Shown one piece after another: positions 24,904 through 31,842 of a stretch of 31,888 nucleotides of DNA (position 1 is its first letter; each line of letters starts with the position of its first letter). Under the pieces are notes generated by a model. That model searched no databases and was not told the DNA's origin. It was given only the letters and a program-made list of their open reading frames with translations. A program made the position numbers and the translations under genes. The DNA lies in the IMG/VR virus record IMGVR_UViG_3300042337_000272, positions 1 to 31,888 of that record. One strand, written 5' to 3'. Origin of the DNA: a virus.

Positions 24904-27105
24904 TTATTTAAAATTTTTAAATGGATTGCGTGGTTTTGTCATACCACTATTTATGCTTTTATTTTTTCCTATATGACGAAAAGGACTCACTTGTAATTTA
25001 GCATAATTATTTGACTTTTGCAAATTATCATCCTCTCTTTCAGTGCGTTTTACATATCCTCTGTTGGATTGTTGTACTTGTGCAAATGCAACCATAGCAC
25101 AAAATGCAACCAATCTATCCACGTTTAGTCCATCTCTATATGCTTGCATTTCTTTTAACAACATTATATCAGGTATTCTTTCAATACCATATGTTGTTTT
25201 TACAATTGTACCATCAGGTTTTGTTTCATGATCTAACTCTTCTTCAATAAATTGTTGTGCATATGATACAAGATTAGTCTTGAATAATGTGCTAACATTT
25301 CTCCAGCCATATTCTTGAAATACATTTGTATTACTTTGCAACTCTTTCAAGAAAAGTATCTGACTTTTAGGCACTAGATACTTTTGTTTTCTTTTAGCAA
25401 TCATATACTGAATAAACAAAGATATGTTATTTTCTACTATTGTCCAGGCATTATACCATTCAATAATAAGTTCTAGTCTTTCATGTGTTTTGTTAAGGTC
25501 ATCAAACCTACCACACCATGCTGCAACAATCTTGTCTCTTTCTATGTATGAATCTATTGTACCATCAGCCTTATGTTTGGTAATTTCTTGTGATGTCTTA
25601 TATACAAATATAGAACACAATGAGTCTGAGGTAGTTGTCTTTCCTTCTGCAACAGGGTCAATAGATGCGTAGTACATTCCAAAGGTTGCATCTTTTGCAG
25701 GTCTTTCCCATACAACAAGTACACCTTCTTTGTTTTCTGTTTTTGCTGATATAGGAAATTCTGATATAGGAATCTTTTTAGATTCTTTTGCAGTAATAGT
25801 ATTATTTTCACCTCTAGATAATTCTAGAAACTCTTTATAATATTCACCATCTTCAATTCTTCTTATCTGTGATACAACTAATGAAGGATTAAATTTAGCA
25901 GCTTTTCTACTTGCAAATGCTTCTTCAATAGTTATAGGATGCTGAGATATACGTAGTTGATAATCATCAGGTTTAAGATCTTTCTTCCATTGCAATCTTT
26001 CTTCCTTAATCATGTCTAATGCCTTCTCTACTAGAGAGTTACCATATTCATCTATGCATGGAATCATTGACCATTGTTGAGGTATAAATAAACCACACTG
26101 ACCTTTTGTACCTTTGTCATCTAGTAAATCAGTTTCAACAGCAAGTATATCTTTACTGTTTGGCATCATTAACATTTCTCTTAAAGGTTCACATTGATCT
26201 AAATCTCCAACAGATCCAGCAACAACAAATTGTCCAGTATATACCATACCAGACTTCATTGCAGGAAGTAAGTACTCTAAGGTTTGATTCATTTTAGGGG
26301 CAATACCTGCCTCCTCGTGAAAGAAAAAAGTACAAGGACCTCCTACACCATTTGTAGGATCTTTATCTAATATAAGTCCTAATAATACAGATTTTAAACC
26401 TATATCTCTTTTTCTACCACCTTGATTTATTTCAATCTTTTGTTCCCAGTTAAATATTTTATCTGGAGTACAAGGTCTATACCAACCTGTATATGTATTA
26501 AGAAAGTTTCTGTATTCTTCAAGAAAACGCCATGTACCTTTCTCACCAATATAGTCTTTTAAAGATCCTGCCATTTTATTAATAGATCCTTCTTCAAACC
26601 AAAAGTAGTTTATCATTTTTCCTGCATGATAATAACTTGAGGCTATCTGACGTTTCTTTAATATAAGAGCATGCTTAGAACTATGTCTGCCAATCTCTTC
26701 ATATAATGCAATATGATATTGTGCATCTCTGACACTAGCAAATCCAAACTTAGATATCTCTTTATTGTATATAGGTAAGAAGTTTAACCACATATAATAA
26801 TCTCTTGAAAGATACCATGAGTTTTTTGCATTCTTAAATATTACACCATTTCTACATTTATCTTTTTCATTTTCCCAATAAGTAATATAGTCTTTTGAAC
26901 GCATAGGTGCATAACAATATACTTTGTTATTCTTTTCAAAGTTTGTTGCCTGTTCATTAAACTTGTATGATGTTTTATCAAATGCATATTTACCTGGTTC
27001 CTTAAATAAGGACCACATAAACTTTACAAATTCTTCTTTTGTTTCAAAATCTGTGTGTGACCATACATCAGTTGTATCATCATATGTTGGTACAGATATA
27101 TACAT
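24904..27105 (-). CDS. terL: Terminase large subunit
   Basis: 733 residues. ATPase domain: an arginine-containing, non-canonical Walker A region at 148-163 (LILKKRQIASSYYHAG), lacking the G-K-S/T core, and a Walker B with catalytic Glu at 258-267 (CTFFFHEEAG), followed by FVVAGSVGD as coupling motif. Nuclease domain: the first metal-binding Asp in YASIDPVAEG (479-488), and further acidic residues at WCGRFDD (530-536) and IVENN (556-560). The overall pattern agrees with crAss-like terminases. It drives ATP-dependent packaging and cuts concatemers. It lies directly before the portal and after small genes, one of which may be the small subunit. Confidence 0.92.
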   Translation of the reverse strand: MYISVPTYDDTTDVWSHTDFETKEEFVKFMWSLFKEPGKYAFDKTSYKFNEQATNFEKNNKVYCYAPMRSKDYITYWENEKDKCRNGVIFKNAKNSWYLSRDYYMWLNFLPIYNKEISKFGFASVRDAQYHIALYEEIGRHSSKHALILKKRQIASSYYHAGKMINYFWFEEGSINKMAGSLKDYIGEKGTWRFLEEYRNFLNTYTGWYRPCTPDKIFNWEQKIEINQGGRKRDIGLKSVLLGLILDKDPTNGVGGPCTFFFHEEAGIAPKMNQTLEYLLPAMKSGMVYTGQFVVAGSVGDLDQCEPLREMLMMPNSKDILAVETDLLDDKGTKGQCGLFIPQQWSMIPCIDEYGNSLVEKALDMIKEERLQWKKDLKPDDYQLRISQHPITIEEAFASRKAAKFNPSLVVSQIRRIEDGEYYKEFLELSRGENNTITAKESKKIPISEFPISAKTENKEGVLVVWERPAKDATFGMYYASIDPVAEGKTTTSDSLCSIFVYKTSQEITKHKADGTIDSYIERDKIVAAWCGRFDDLNKTHERLELIIEWYNAWTIVENNISLFIQYMIAKRKQKYLVPKSQILFLKELQSNTNVFQEYGWRNVSTLFKTNLVSYAQQFIEEELDHETKPDGTIVKTTYGIERIPDIMLLKEMQAYRDGLNVDRLVAFCAMVAFAQVQQSNRGYVKRTEREDDNLQKSNNYAKLQVSPFRHIGKNKSINSGMTKPRNPFKNFK

Positions 27106-27107
27106 TC

Positions 27108-27299
27108 TTATGATTTGTTTGGAAATTCAAAATCAAAAAGTTGTATCAATAGACTTTCAAAAGAAGGATCTCTATATATTCTGTGTGTTGGCTGAGTACC
27201 ATTCCAATATGCTTTATGATCTTCTCTATGAAAAGCTGTCCAAAGTTCTTCATTGTAGTTATAGTGAAATAACCAGTTGTATAATTCTTGTTTTTCCAT
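27108..27299 (-). CDS. 63-residue protein before the terminase
   Basis: MEKQELYNWLFHYNYNEELW leads into an aromatic-rich, acidic short protein ending FDFEFPNKS. It lies 2 bases before the terminase start and 6 bases after the upstream stop, so it is embedded in the operon. No domain recognised. The tight spacing, ATG start and protein-like composition support a real gene. A packaging accessory role is only a guess from position. Confidence 0.6.
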   Translation of the reverse strand: MEKQELYNWLFHYNYNEELWTAFHREDHKAYWNGTQPTHRIYRDPSFESLLIQLFDFEFPNKS

Positions 27300-27305
27300 A
27301 ATGTT

Positions 27306-27821
27306 TTACATTTGATCGTATCCTAAGTTTTGCCCTCCTCTTACAGAGCTTTTTTGTTCTTCCATTAAATCTTTATAAGCTCCTCTAAATGAGAGTCTTA
27401 TTTGTTCAAATTTTGCTGCTGCATTTACAATAGAGTTTATATTACCATCTCTACCAGCAGTAATTTCACTTGTTTCCATATAAGTAGCTAGTTTATCTAA
27501 CATAGTTTTGATACCCATGTACGCGCGAAACGTAGGAGTTTGGTAAAGCTTTTCACAAAATTTTCTAGCAGTAATGATAGTGTCATCTTCCAAACTAAAA
27601 TTAACAGTAAGCTGCGAAAGTATAAGTTCTTCTTTTTCATGTTCTGGTGTATCAAAATATGGATTTAAATCTGGGTTAGGACATGTCATATAAAACAGAT
27701 ATGCATATACATTATGATAGTCATCAGGATATTCATCCATGATTGTCCTTAAATCTCTTAATGTGTAGCAATGTTCTGATGGTACAACTTGTCCATTGTT
27801 TATGTCAAATAATCTAATCAT
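27306..27821 (-). CDS. Conserved crAss-like protein upstream of the terminase, possible small terminase candidate
   Basis: 171 residues: MIRLFDINNGQVVPSEHCYT, then FYMTCPNPDLNPYFDTPEHE, FCEKLYQTPTFRAYMGIKTM, EITAGRDGNINSIVNAAAKF and a terminal helix RLSFRGAYKDLMEEQ. I recognise it as strongly conserved in crAss-like and other Bacteroidota phages immediately before the terminase. It is mainly helical, overlaps the upstream gene by 8 bases and is close to terL. The small terminase subunit is a reasonable candidate because of position and size, but no DNA-binding motif is clear. Confidence 0.6.
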   Translation of the reverse strand: MIRLFDINNGQVVPSEHCYTLRDLRTIMDEYPDDYHNVYAYLFYMTCPNPDLNPYFDTPEHEKEELILSQLTVNFSLEDDTIITARKFCEKLYQTPTFRAYMGIKTMLDKLATYMETSEITAGRDGNINSIVNAAAKFEQIRLSFRGAYKDLMEEQKSSVRGGQNLGYDQM

Positions 27822-28437
27822 TCTTTTCTAAATTTATGTTATAATAAAAAGAATCTCCATCTTCACTTACCCATCTATCTGAGTAAGATTCTACAGATTC
27901 AAGATTATTATCTACTTTTATATTTTTCTTTTCTATAGGAAAATCTTGTGTTACCCAGTTACTGTCTTTCCAGTATATTCTGTTGTTTGGTTGACACAAT
28001 AAATATCCATCATCAGAAACTAATATATGTCCACATTTATAATCACTTGGTTCATCACTATATGGATTGTTAAACCAATCTATAGTAAACATATATGTTG
28101 CCCAAACCTTTTCATTATTCTTTAAAACTACTTGGCATCTTTTTCCATTTAAGTAATCAAACTTTATAGCTGTTACATTTTGAGAAAAACAATCCCACAG
28201 TTGTTTATAATGTGAAGGTACATCTTTAGTAGGAATCTTTGAGAATATTTCTGATATAGGAACTCTACTTCTAAGCATTCCATAATCTGTCATTATGTGA
28301 AATGTTAAGATCTTTCCTTCTACAGATTGTATTGCAAAAGCATACCCATTATGATATGTATCATTGTCTTTTTCATCTTTTGTAAAATGAGAAAGTCTAA
28401 TAAAGCATTTAAATGATGGTATGTTTAGATTTAGCAT
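27814..28437 (-). CDS. Conserved hypothetical protein, beta-rich
   Basis: 207 residues starting MLNLNIPSFKCFIRLSHFTK. The sequence is beta-rich and aromatic (GYAFAIQSVEGKILTFHIMT, VWATYMFTIDWFNNPYSDEP, GHILVSDDGYLLCQPNNRIY). The motif WFNNPYSDEPSDYKCGHIL suggests a compact sheet with a loop. The start overlaps the nuclease stop as TAATG, and its end overlaps the next gene by 8 bases. It has no signal, membrane segment or catalytic motif. It is likely conserved among crAss-like phages in this operon, with unknown function. Confidence 0.55.
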   Translation of the reverse strand: MLNLNIPSFKCFIRLSHFTKDEKDNDTYHNGYAFAIQSVEGKILTFHIMTDYGMLRSRVPISEIFSKIPTKDVPSHYKQLWDCFSQNVTAIKFDYLNGKRCQVVLKNNEKVWATYMFTIDWFNNPYSDEPSDYKCGHILVSDDGYLLCQPNNRIYWKDSNWVTQDFPIEKKNIKVDNNLESVESYSDRWVSEDGDSFYYNINLEKND

Positions 28438-29282
28438 TACTTCTTTTTTACTTTGTCTTTATTATTCTCATACCACTTAAGTACTGCAATAACTTCACTT
28501 TTAAGATATGGCAGTTCATATATTTCTATATCTCTGATTATTGGCTCACCTTGATCAGATAACTTTGTTATTGGATAACCAAACTCATCTGTTTGTTCTT
28601 CTTCTTCAAAAGTAATATGATGAATAATAAGCTTACCTGCTTTTAAATTAGGATTATGCTTCAGTATAATATACATATAAATACTTAACTGTAAATTATA
28701 ATGATTTAAATTACAGTCATCTAAGTGTGCTACAGGACCTAACATTTTTTTAGAAACACCTTCCCAATTAACAAAAGAAGTTTTGTCAATCTTTTTATTA
28801 GTCTTATAATCAGTTATATGCACAGTATCATTGACAACCTCAACTAAGTCAGATTGTCCACATATACCTGCAGACTTTAGATACACCATATGCTCAGGGT
28901 ATATACCATTGATTAACTTCTGTAAAGGAGCTAACTTTTTTCCTGTACCATCTAAAAGAGGTTTGATAACTGGGAGTTCTACCTCATGTCTTACAATAGT
29001 ATTGCAACCTACAATGTCTTGTTCTCTTTGATCATGATACCAGTTACCTAATGTACATGCTCTTTCTGATTCTTTTTTCCAAGTAGCTTGAATCATTGCT
29101 GGTGACATACCACGCCACTTATTTGTTTTCTTTTGATTTTGAGAACATTTAAGTGCAATTGCTTCAGAATCAAATGGTTGTTTTAAAGCACCAAGTAATG
29201 TTGTTACTGACACCCATTTAGTTTTATCTTGTGGATCTACTGATATATAAGAATGTGTTTGTGCTTCAAATACTATTGCCAT
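28437..29282 (-). CDS. PD-(D/E)XK nuclease, RecB-like
   Basis: 281 residues. Motifs of the RecB-like fold are in order: GNWYHDQRE (79-87, motif with conserved His), an acidic site in YPEHMVY (128-134), GQSDLVEV (142-149, catalytic Asp145), ITDYKTNK (156-163, Asp158 and Lys160) and the QxxxY motif in HYNLQLSIYMYI (194-205). It should be a metal-dependent DNA exonuclease or endonuclease. Its neighbours are the zinc-cluster protein and a conserved unknown. Crassvirales genomes often carry such an enzyme near the packaging block. A role in recombination, repair or DNA end processing before packaging is inferred. Confidence 0.85.
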   Translation of the reverse strand: MAIVFEAQTHSYISVDPQDKTKWVSVTTLLGALKQPFDSEAIALKCSQNQKKTNKWRGMSPAMIQATWKKESERACTLGNWYHDQREQDIVGCNTIVRHEVELPVIKPLLDGTGKKLAPLQKLINGIYPEHMVYLKSAGICGQSDLVEVVNDTVHITDYKTNKKIDKTSFVNWEGVSKKMLGPVAHLDDCNLNHYNLQLSIYMYIILKHNPNLKAGKLIIHHITFEEEEQTDEFGYPITKLSDQGEPIIRDIEIYELPYLKSEVIAVLKWYENNKDKVKKK

Positions 29283-29284
29283 GA

Positions 29285-29596
29285 TTAGTTAATTTTTAGT
29301 TGCTGATTTACAATAGCTTCTTCTTCTTCAGTAAGTTCTGCTTTCCAAAAACCTCTTGGACAATCAGAAGATAAAGATCTAGTCTTTAATTTTAAAGAAC
29401 ATCCACACTCTCCACAACATGGTTGTGTACCAGGTACTGCACATTTTGCACCAGTAGTATCTATAAACTCACAAGACCTGCATATTTCATTTCTAAAAAA
29501 TGCAATGTCTTCTACATGTTTAGTTTTAAAGATGTTGTTCTTTACACCTTCTGCAATTTGATTGCGTGATTTCCAAATTTTAATTAGATTTTCCAT
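29285..29596 (-). CDS. Zinc-cluster protein
   Basis: 103 residues with eight Cys in one block: CRSC (39-42), C52, CCGECGC (60-66) and C79, in a pattern that can bind two zinc ions. The N-terminus is basic and helical (MENLIKIWKSRNQIAEGVKN), and the C-terminus acidic and helical (AELTEEEEAIVNQQLKIN). It overlaps the IHF-like gene by 17 bases and is 2 bases before the nuclease. It may bind DNA or the neighbouring nuclease; no more precise function is visible. Confidence 0.7.
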   Translation of the reverse strand: MENLIKIWKSRNQIAEGVKNNIFKTKHVEDIAFFRNEICRSCEFIDTTGAKCAVPGTQPCCGECGCSLKLKTRSLSSDCPRGFWKAELTEEEEAIVNQQLKIN

Positions 29597-29972
29597 CTTT
29601 GTATATTTGTTTTTTAAGTTTAACTTCTTCTCTTCTTTCTTGTTCTTGTTGCATTCTTTCTTGTAGTTTTGTAAGTCTTTGTATTTCAGCGCGTTTCTTT
29701 ATGATTAACTCATATGTGTGCACTGTTATATGCTCATCTTTTTCAATCTTGTTTACAAAGTTTTGATGCTTTGTTATCATGTCTACTAAAGATTTCTTTT
29801 TAACTACAAAAGTTCCCAATCTGGGAACTGCAATATATGGATGATCTGCACTAGATAACTTTCTTTGTAGTGTTAAATAATAATGTGATACAATATCATC
29901 TACCATATCAACTGCAAGATCTAAATCATTTGCAGTCAACTCTACTATGCTTTTACGCTTTATTGGATTCAA
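29580..29972 (-). CDS. IHF/HU-like DNA-binding protein with coiled-coil tail
   Basis: 130 residues. The first about 75 residues follow the HU/IHF half-fold: N-terminal helices (VDMVDDIVSHYYLTLQRKLS) then a strand with IAVPRLGTFVVKKKSL. From about 76 on there is a charged helical extension (RLTKLQERMQQEQERREEVK) in place of a full DNA-binding arm. The frame opens with TTG (reading LNPIKRKS at DNA level, Met when initiated); no ATG occurs before residue 23, so TTG is preferred because it keeps the first helix. It overlaps the preceding gene by 20 bases. IHF-like subunits are known near the packaging genes of crAss-like phages. Confidence 0.7.
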   Translation of the reverse strand: MNPIKRKSIVELTANDLDLAVDMVDDIVSHYYLTLQRKLSSADHPYIAVPRLGTFVVKKKSLVDMITKHQNFVNKIEKDEHITVHTYELIIKKRAEIQRLTKLQERMQQEQERREEVKLKKQIYKDGKSN

Positions 29973-30348
29973 CTGCTAAATAATTATAGTCTAACAATAT
30001 ATTACCTTTAGATTGTATATCAATATCAGGATTAAGTACAATTACTTTTCTACCTGTTTTTGATTTTACAATTATCTTTCTTTTTTCAAGTTTAACAATT
30101 CTGTTTCTAATGTTCTGCGCGCGTGTAGATAACTCTTCTGGTAAAGATTCTGGATATATAACTCTAGCAGCAGATGCACAAAATCCTCCTAAGTCAATAG
30201 GTCCCCACATTACAAGTAGTGTAAGTATCTCTAAATCAGAAGGTATCAAATATTCTTTTCTAAAGAATGATACTTCTGTTATAAGTTGATATCTCACTAT
30301 GTCTTGTGTAGATAATCTTAGTTTTTTATTTACTTTTTTTACTTCCAT
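29953..30348 (-). CDS. Winged-helix-like conserved protein
   Basis: 131 residues starting MEVKKVNKKLRLSTQDIVRY. It is helical with a helix-turn-helix look at about 35-95: YLIPSDLEILTLLVMWGPID, SLPEELSTRAQNIRNRIVKL and a wing-like KRKIIVKSKTGRKVIVLNP. The pattern is that of a small winged-helix DNA-binding protein. It is the first gene after the tmRNA and overlaps the IHF-like gene. It may regulate the late operon or act in packaging; both are inferred. I recognise it as conserved in this phage group. Confidence 0.6.
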   Translation of the reverse strand: MEVKKVNKKLRLSTQDIVRYQLITEVSFFRKEYLIPSDLEILTLLVMWGPIDLGGFCASAARVIYPESLPEELSTRAQNIRNRIVKLEKRKIIVKSKTGRKVIVLNPDIDIQSKGNILLDYNYLAVESNKA

Positions 30349-30374
30349 TTCTTCTTCTAATGTTTGTTATTTCA

Positions 30375-30409
30375 CACATAATGTGCAATTTTGTACAGAA
30401 TACTGTACA
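30375..30409. repeat. Two short inverted repeats between the tmRNA and the winged-helix gene
   Basis: A perfect 7-bp inverted repeat TGTACAG-AATA-CTGTACA (30392-30409) lies just past the tmRNA 3' end, and a second palindrome CACAT-A-ATGTG (30375-30385) lies 6 bases beyond. They are candidates for an operator or for a tmRNA 3'-processing hairpin. No strong T-run follows, so neither is a classical terminator. Confidence 0.45.
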
Positions 30410-30412
30410 TTT

Positions 30413-30733
30413 TGTGGAGGTGAGGGGAGTCGAACCCCTGTCCAAACCATGATCAATAATACAATTTATACAGCTTATAGGGTCAAGCTTGGCTTGAGCA
30501 ATCCACCACTCTGTTTAATCTAACAGAGAAATCTTTTTAATCTAGGCTGCTACAGCAACTTCTTCTCTAATCAAAGAGAATACTTTGTTCATGTTAGCTT
30601 CTACTTGTGCGTTGTCTCCTAGAGATACTACACTGATTGTGTTTTTGCCATTTATTAAATTCACCTTAGTTTACAGTTATCTCTCTGGCTGATTGTACTA
30701 CCTACTAATGACCTGTCAAAACCAGTCACCCCC
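30413..30733 (-). ncRNA. ssrA: tmRNA (transfer-messenger RNA)
   Basis: The 5' end reads GGGGGTGACTGGTTTTGACA, and the 3' end holds a tRNA-like half: T-arm AGGGG-TTCGACT-CCCCT followed by the acceptor strand CACCTCC. GGGGGTG pairs with CACCTCC (7 bp with one G-U). The bases after the acceptor read ACAA, so CCA is probably added after transcription. Inside is a tag reading frame ending in REEVAVAA and TAG. Downstream helices can form CTCTGTT/AACAGAG and TCAAGC/GCTTGA, as in the pseudoknot region. The length is about 320 bases. It rescues stalled ribosomes together with SmpB, which is not encoded in this window. The 5' end is 3 bases after the 64-residue gene's stop. Confidence 0.93.
30542..30649 (-). 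other. tmRNA tag-encoding frame (35 residues if GGC is the resume codon)
   Basis: Assuming GGC at 30649-30647 is the resume codon, the frame reads GKNTISVVSLGDNAQVEANM, continues through NKVFSLIREE and ends VAVAA before TAG (30542-30544). The Gly start agrees with what I recall of Bacteroidota tags. The hydrophobic end resembles the ALAA-type degron for ClpXP-like proteases. The tag is far longer than the usual 8-15 residues. The resume codon is inferred; a later one would shorten the tag. Confidence 0.6.
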
Positions 30734-30736
30734 AGG

Positions 30737-30931
30737 TTATTTTCTATCTAATGATAGGTTCTTACAAAATCTTATTTCTTTATTGTTTAATGTCCAAATT
30801 TCACCATCATCCATTGCACATGTAAATAATAAGTTATGTTCTTGACTATAATCAATAACTAAAAAAGCATAACCTTCCATGTTGTCAGATACTCTTTTAA
30901 TAGGTATCATTGGTTCCAATTGTAACATCAT
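30737..30931 (-). CDS. 64-residue conserved small beta protein
   Basis: The ATG at 30931 (MMLQLEPMIPIKRVSDNMEG) is chosen because the frame upstream only continues into the tRNA gene. The core GYAFLVIDYSQEHNLLFTCA then GEIWTLNNKEIRFCKNLSLD is a compact beta barrel-like pattern that I recognise as a common small protein in phages of Bacteroidota. It lies between the tRNA and tmRNA genes. Function unknown. Confidence 0.7.
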   Translation of the reverse strand: MMLQLEPMIPIKRVSDNMEGYAFLVIDYSQEHNLLFTCAMDDGEIWTLNNKEIRFCKNLSLDRK

Positions 30932-30945
30932 AGTAATAACTTTAG

Positions 30946-31016
30946 TTGCGTGGGAGGGAGTCGAACCCTCAGCTCTGGAATATGAGTCCAGCAAGTTACC
31001 ATTACTCTACCACACT
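30946..31016 (-). tRNA. tRNA with CAT anticodon (tRNA-Met)
   Basis: 71 bases: acceptor AGTGTGG/CCACGCA, D-arm GAGT/ACTT with a GG-containing loop, anticodon stem CTGGA/TCCAG with loop CTCATAT (anticodon CAT), a 4-base variable region, and T-arm GAGGG-TTCGACT-CCCTC. CCA is not encoded. The first pair is an A-A mismatch at 1-72, while the anticodon stem lacks the three G-C pairs of initiators. A lysidine-modified tRNA-Ile2 reading cannot be excluded. Confidence 0.88.
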
Positions 31017-31022
31017 ATAAAA

Positions 31023-31175
31023 CAGTTGTTTATGGCACAACTGACTAAGCCTTTAGTAACTTTTGAATACCCCCAGAGTTACAACTGTGCTAACCTACGA
31101 TTTAGAGAGCCTCCACGCCAACACTATAAGTGTCTGTAATCTCTGTCTTCGATACTTACTGGTGCACCAGCAGAG
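31023..31175 (-). ncRNA. Candidate structured RNA between phoH-like gene and tRNA
   Basis: This 165-base gap holds no gene but many complementary segments on the minus strand: CTCTG/CAGAG (31171-31175 with 31141-31145) enclosing the palindrome CTGGTGCACCAG (31059 side: 31159-31170); ACACT/AGTGT (31129-31133 with 31121-31125); GTAACT/AGTTAC (31077-31082 with 31056-31061); GCACA/TGTGC (31086-31090 with 31035-31039); and CAGTTGT/ACAACTG (31037-31043 with 31023-31029). The last two share bases, so alternative folds are possible. It may be a separate RNA or a leader/processing region of the tRNA-tmRNA transcript. Confidence 0.35.
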
Positions 31176-31181
31176 GTCTTT

Positions 31182-31832
31182 TTATTTTGAATACTCATAA
31201 TCAAGTATCTTACCTACTAAGTCAGATCTATGATTTTCTTTGAGCTTAATCCATTGTATTTCTTTAATCTTTTTAGAGAGTTCAATAACATATGATAAAC
31301 CATTGTACTCATCTCTAATATCTTTTTGTTCATTATCACCATTGATAATAATCTTACCAGTTTTACCTAGTCTTGTTAATAAAGCAAGCATCTCAGCCTT
31401 AGTCAGGTTTTGTGCTTCTTCTACAATAAGTACATCATCAATAGTTTTACCTCTAATAAACTGTACAGGAGTAGCTGAAATTTTATCATCCTTTACAAAC
31501 ATGTCAACCTTAGATTTATCCATACATTTGTATGCATTTTCTATTAGAGCTTCCATGTAAGGATTAAACTTTTCATCTAATGATCCTGGCAAGAACCCTA
31601 AAGATTTACCAACCTCAATTGCACTTCTTGTTACAAGTATCTTACTGATTTGTTTCTTATTTAAAAAATCTAATGCAGTAACAACACCTACTAAACTTTT
31701 TCCTGAACCAGCTCTACCTGTTATAATAGTAATCTGATTATCTAGTATTAATTGTTTGGCAAGCTTTTGTTCTTCATTAAGAGTAACATTATATTTAATG
31801 TCATTCTTTCTTGTTCTATTTGGTTCTTGCAT
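31182..31832 (-). CDS. PhoH-like ATPase
   Basis: 216 residues from the ATG at 31832 (MQEPNRTRKNDIKYNVTLNE). A GTG start at 31856 would overlap the end of the upstream gene and is less likely; the ATG leaves a 10-base gap. It has Walker A GRAGSGKS (39-46), Walker B VLIVEEAQN (134-142) and the PhoH-typical segments ILVTRSAIEVGKSLGFLPGS (65-84), MLALLTRLGKTGKIIINGD and a final LKENHRSDLVGKIL. PhoH proteins are cytoplasmic ATPases of the superfamily 1 helicase-like fold, common in phages; their phage role is not settled. Confidence 0.88.
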   Translation of the reverse strand: MQEPNRTRKNDIKYNVTLNEEQKLAKQLILDNQITIITGRAGSGKSLVGVVTALDFLNKKQISKILVTRSAIEVGKSLGFLPGSLDEKFNPYMEALIENAYKCMDKSKVDMFVKDDKISATPVQFIRGKTIDDVLIVEEAQNLTKAEMLALLTRLGKTGKIIINGDNEQKDIRDEYNGLSYVIELSKKIKEIQWIKLKENHRSDLVGKILDYEYSK

Positions 31833-31842
31833 GTTGTTGTTT

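Noticed and set aside
30932-30994. N-terminal extension of the 64-residue protein from a TTG
   Set aside because: The extension is the translated tRNA gene, not protein-like sequence; an ATG at 30931 lies just beyond it.
31023-31180. A second tRNA beside the CAT tRNA
   Set aside because: No T-loop of the GTTCRA type with a matching acceptor stem can be placed on either strand.
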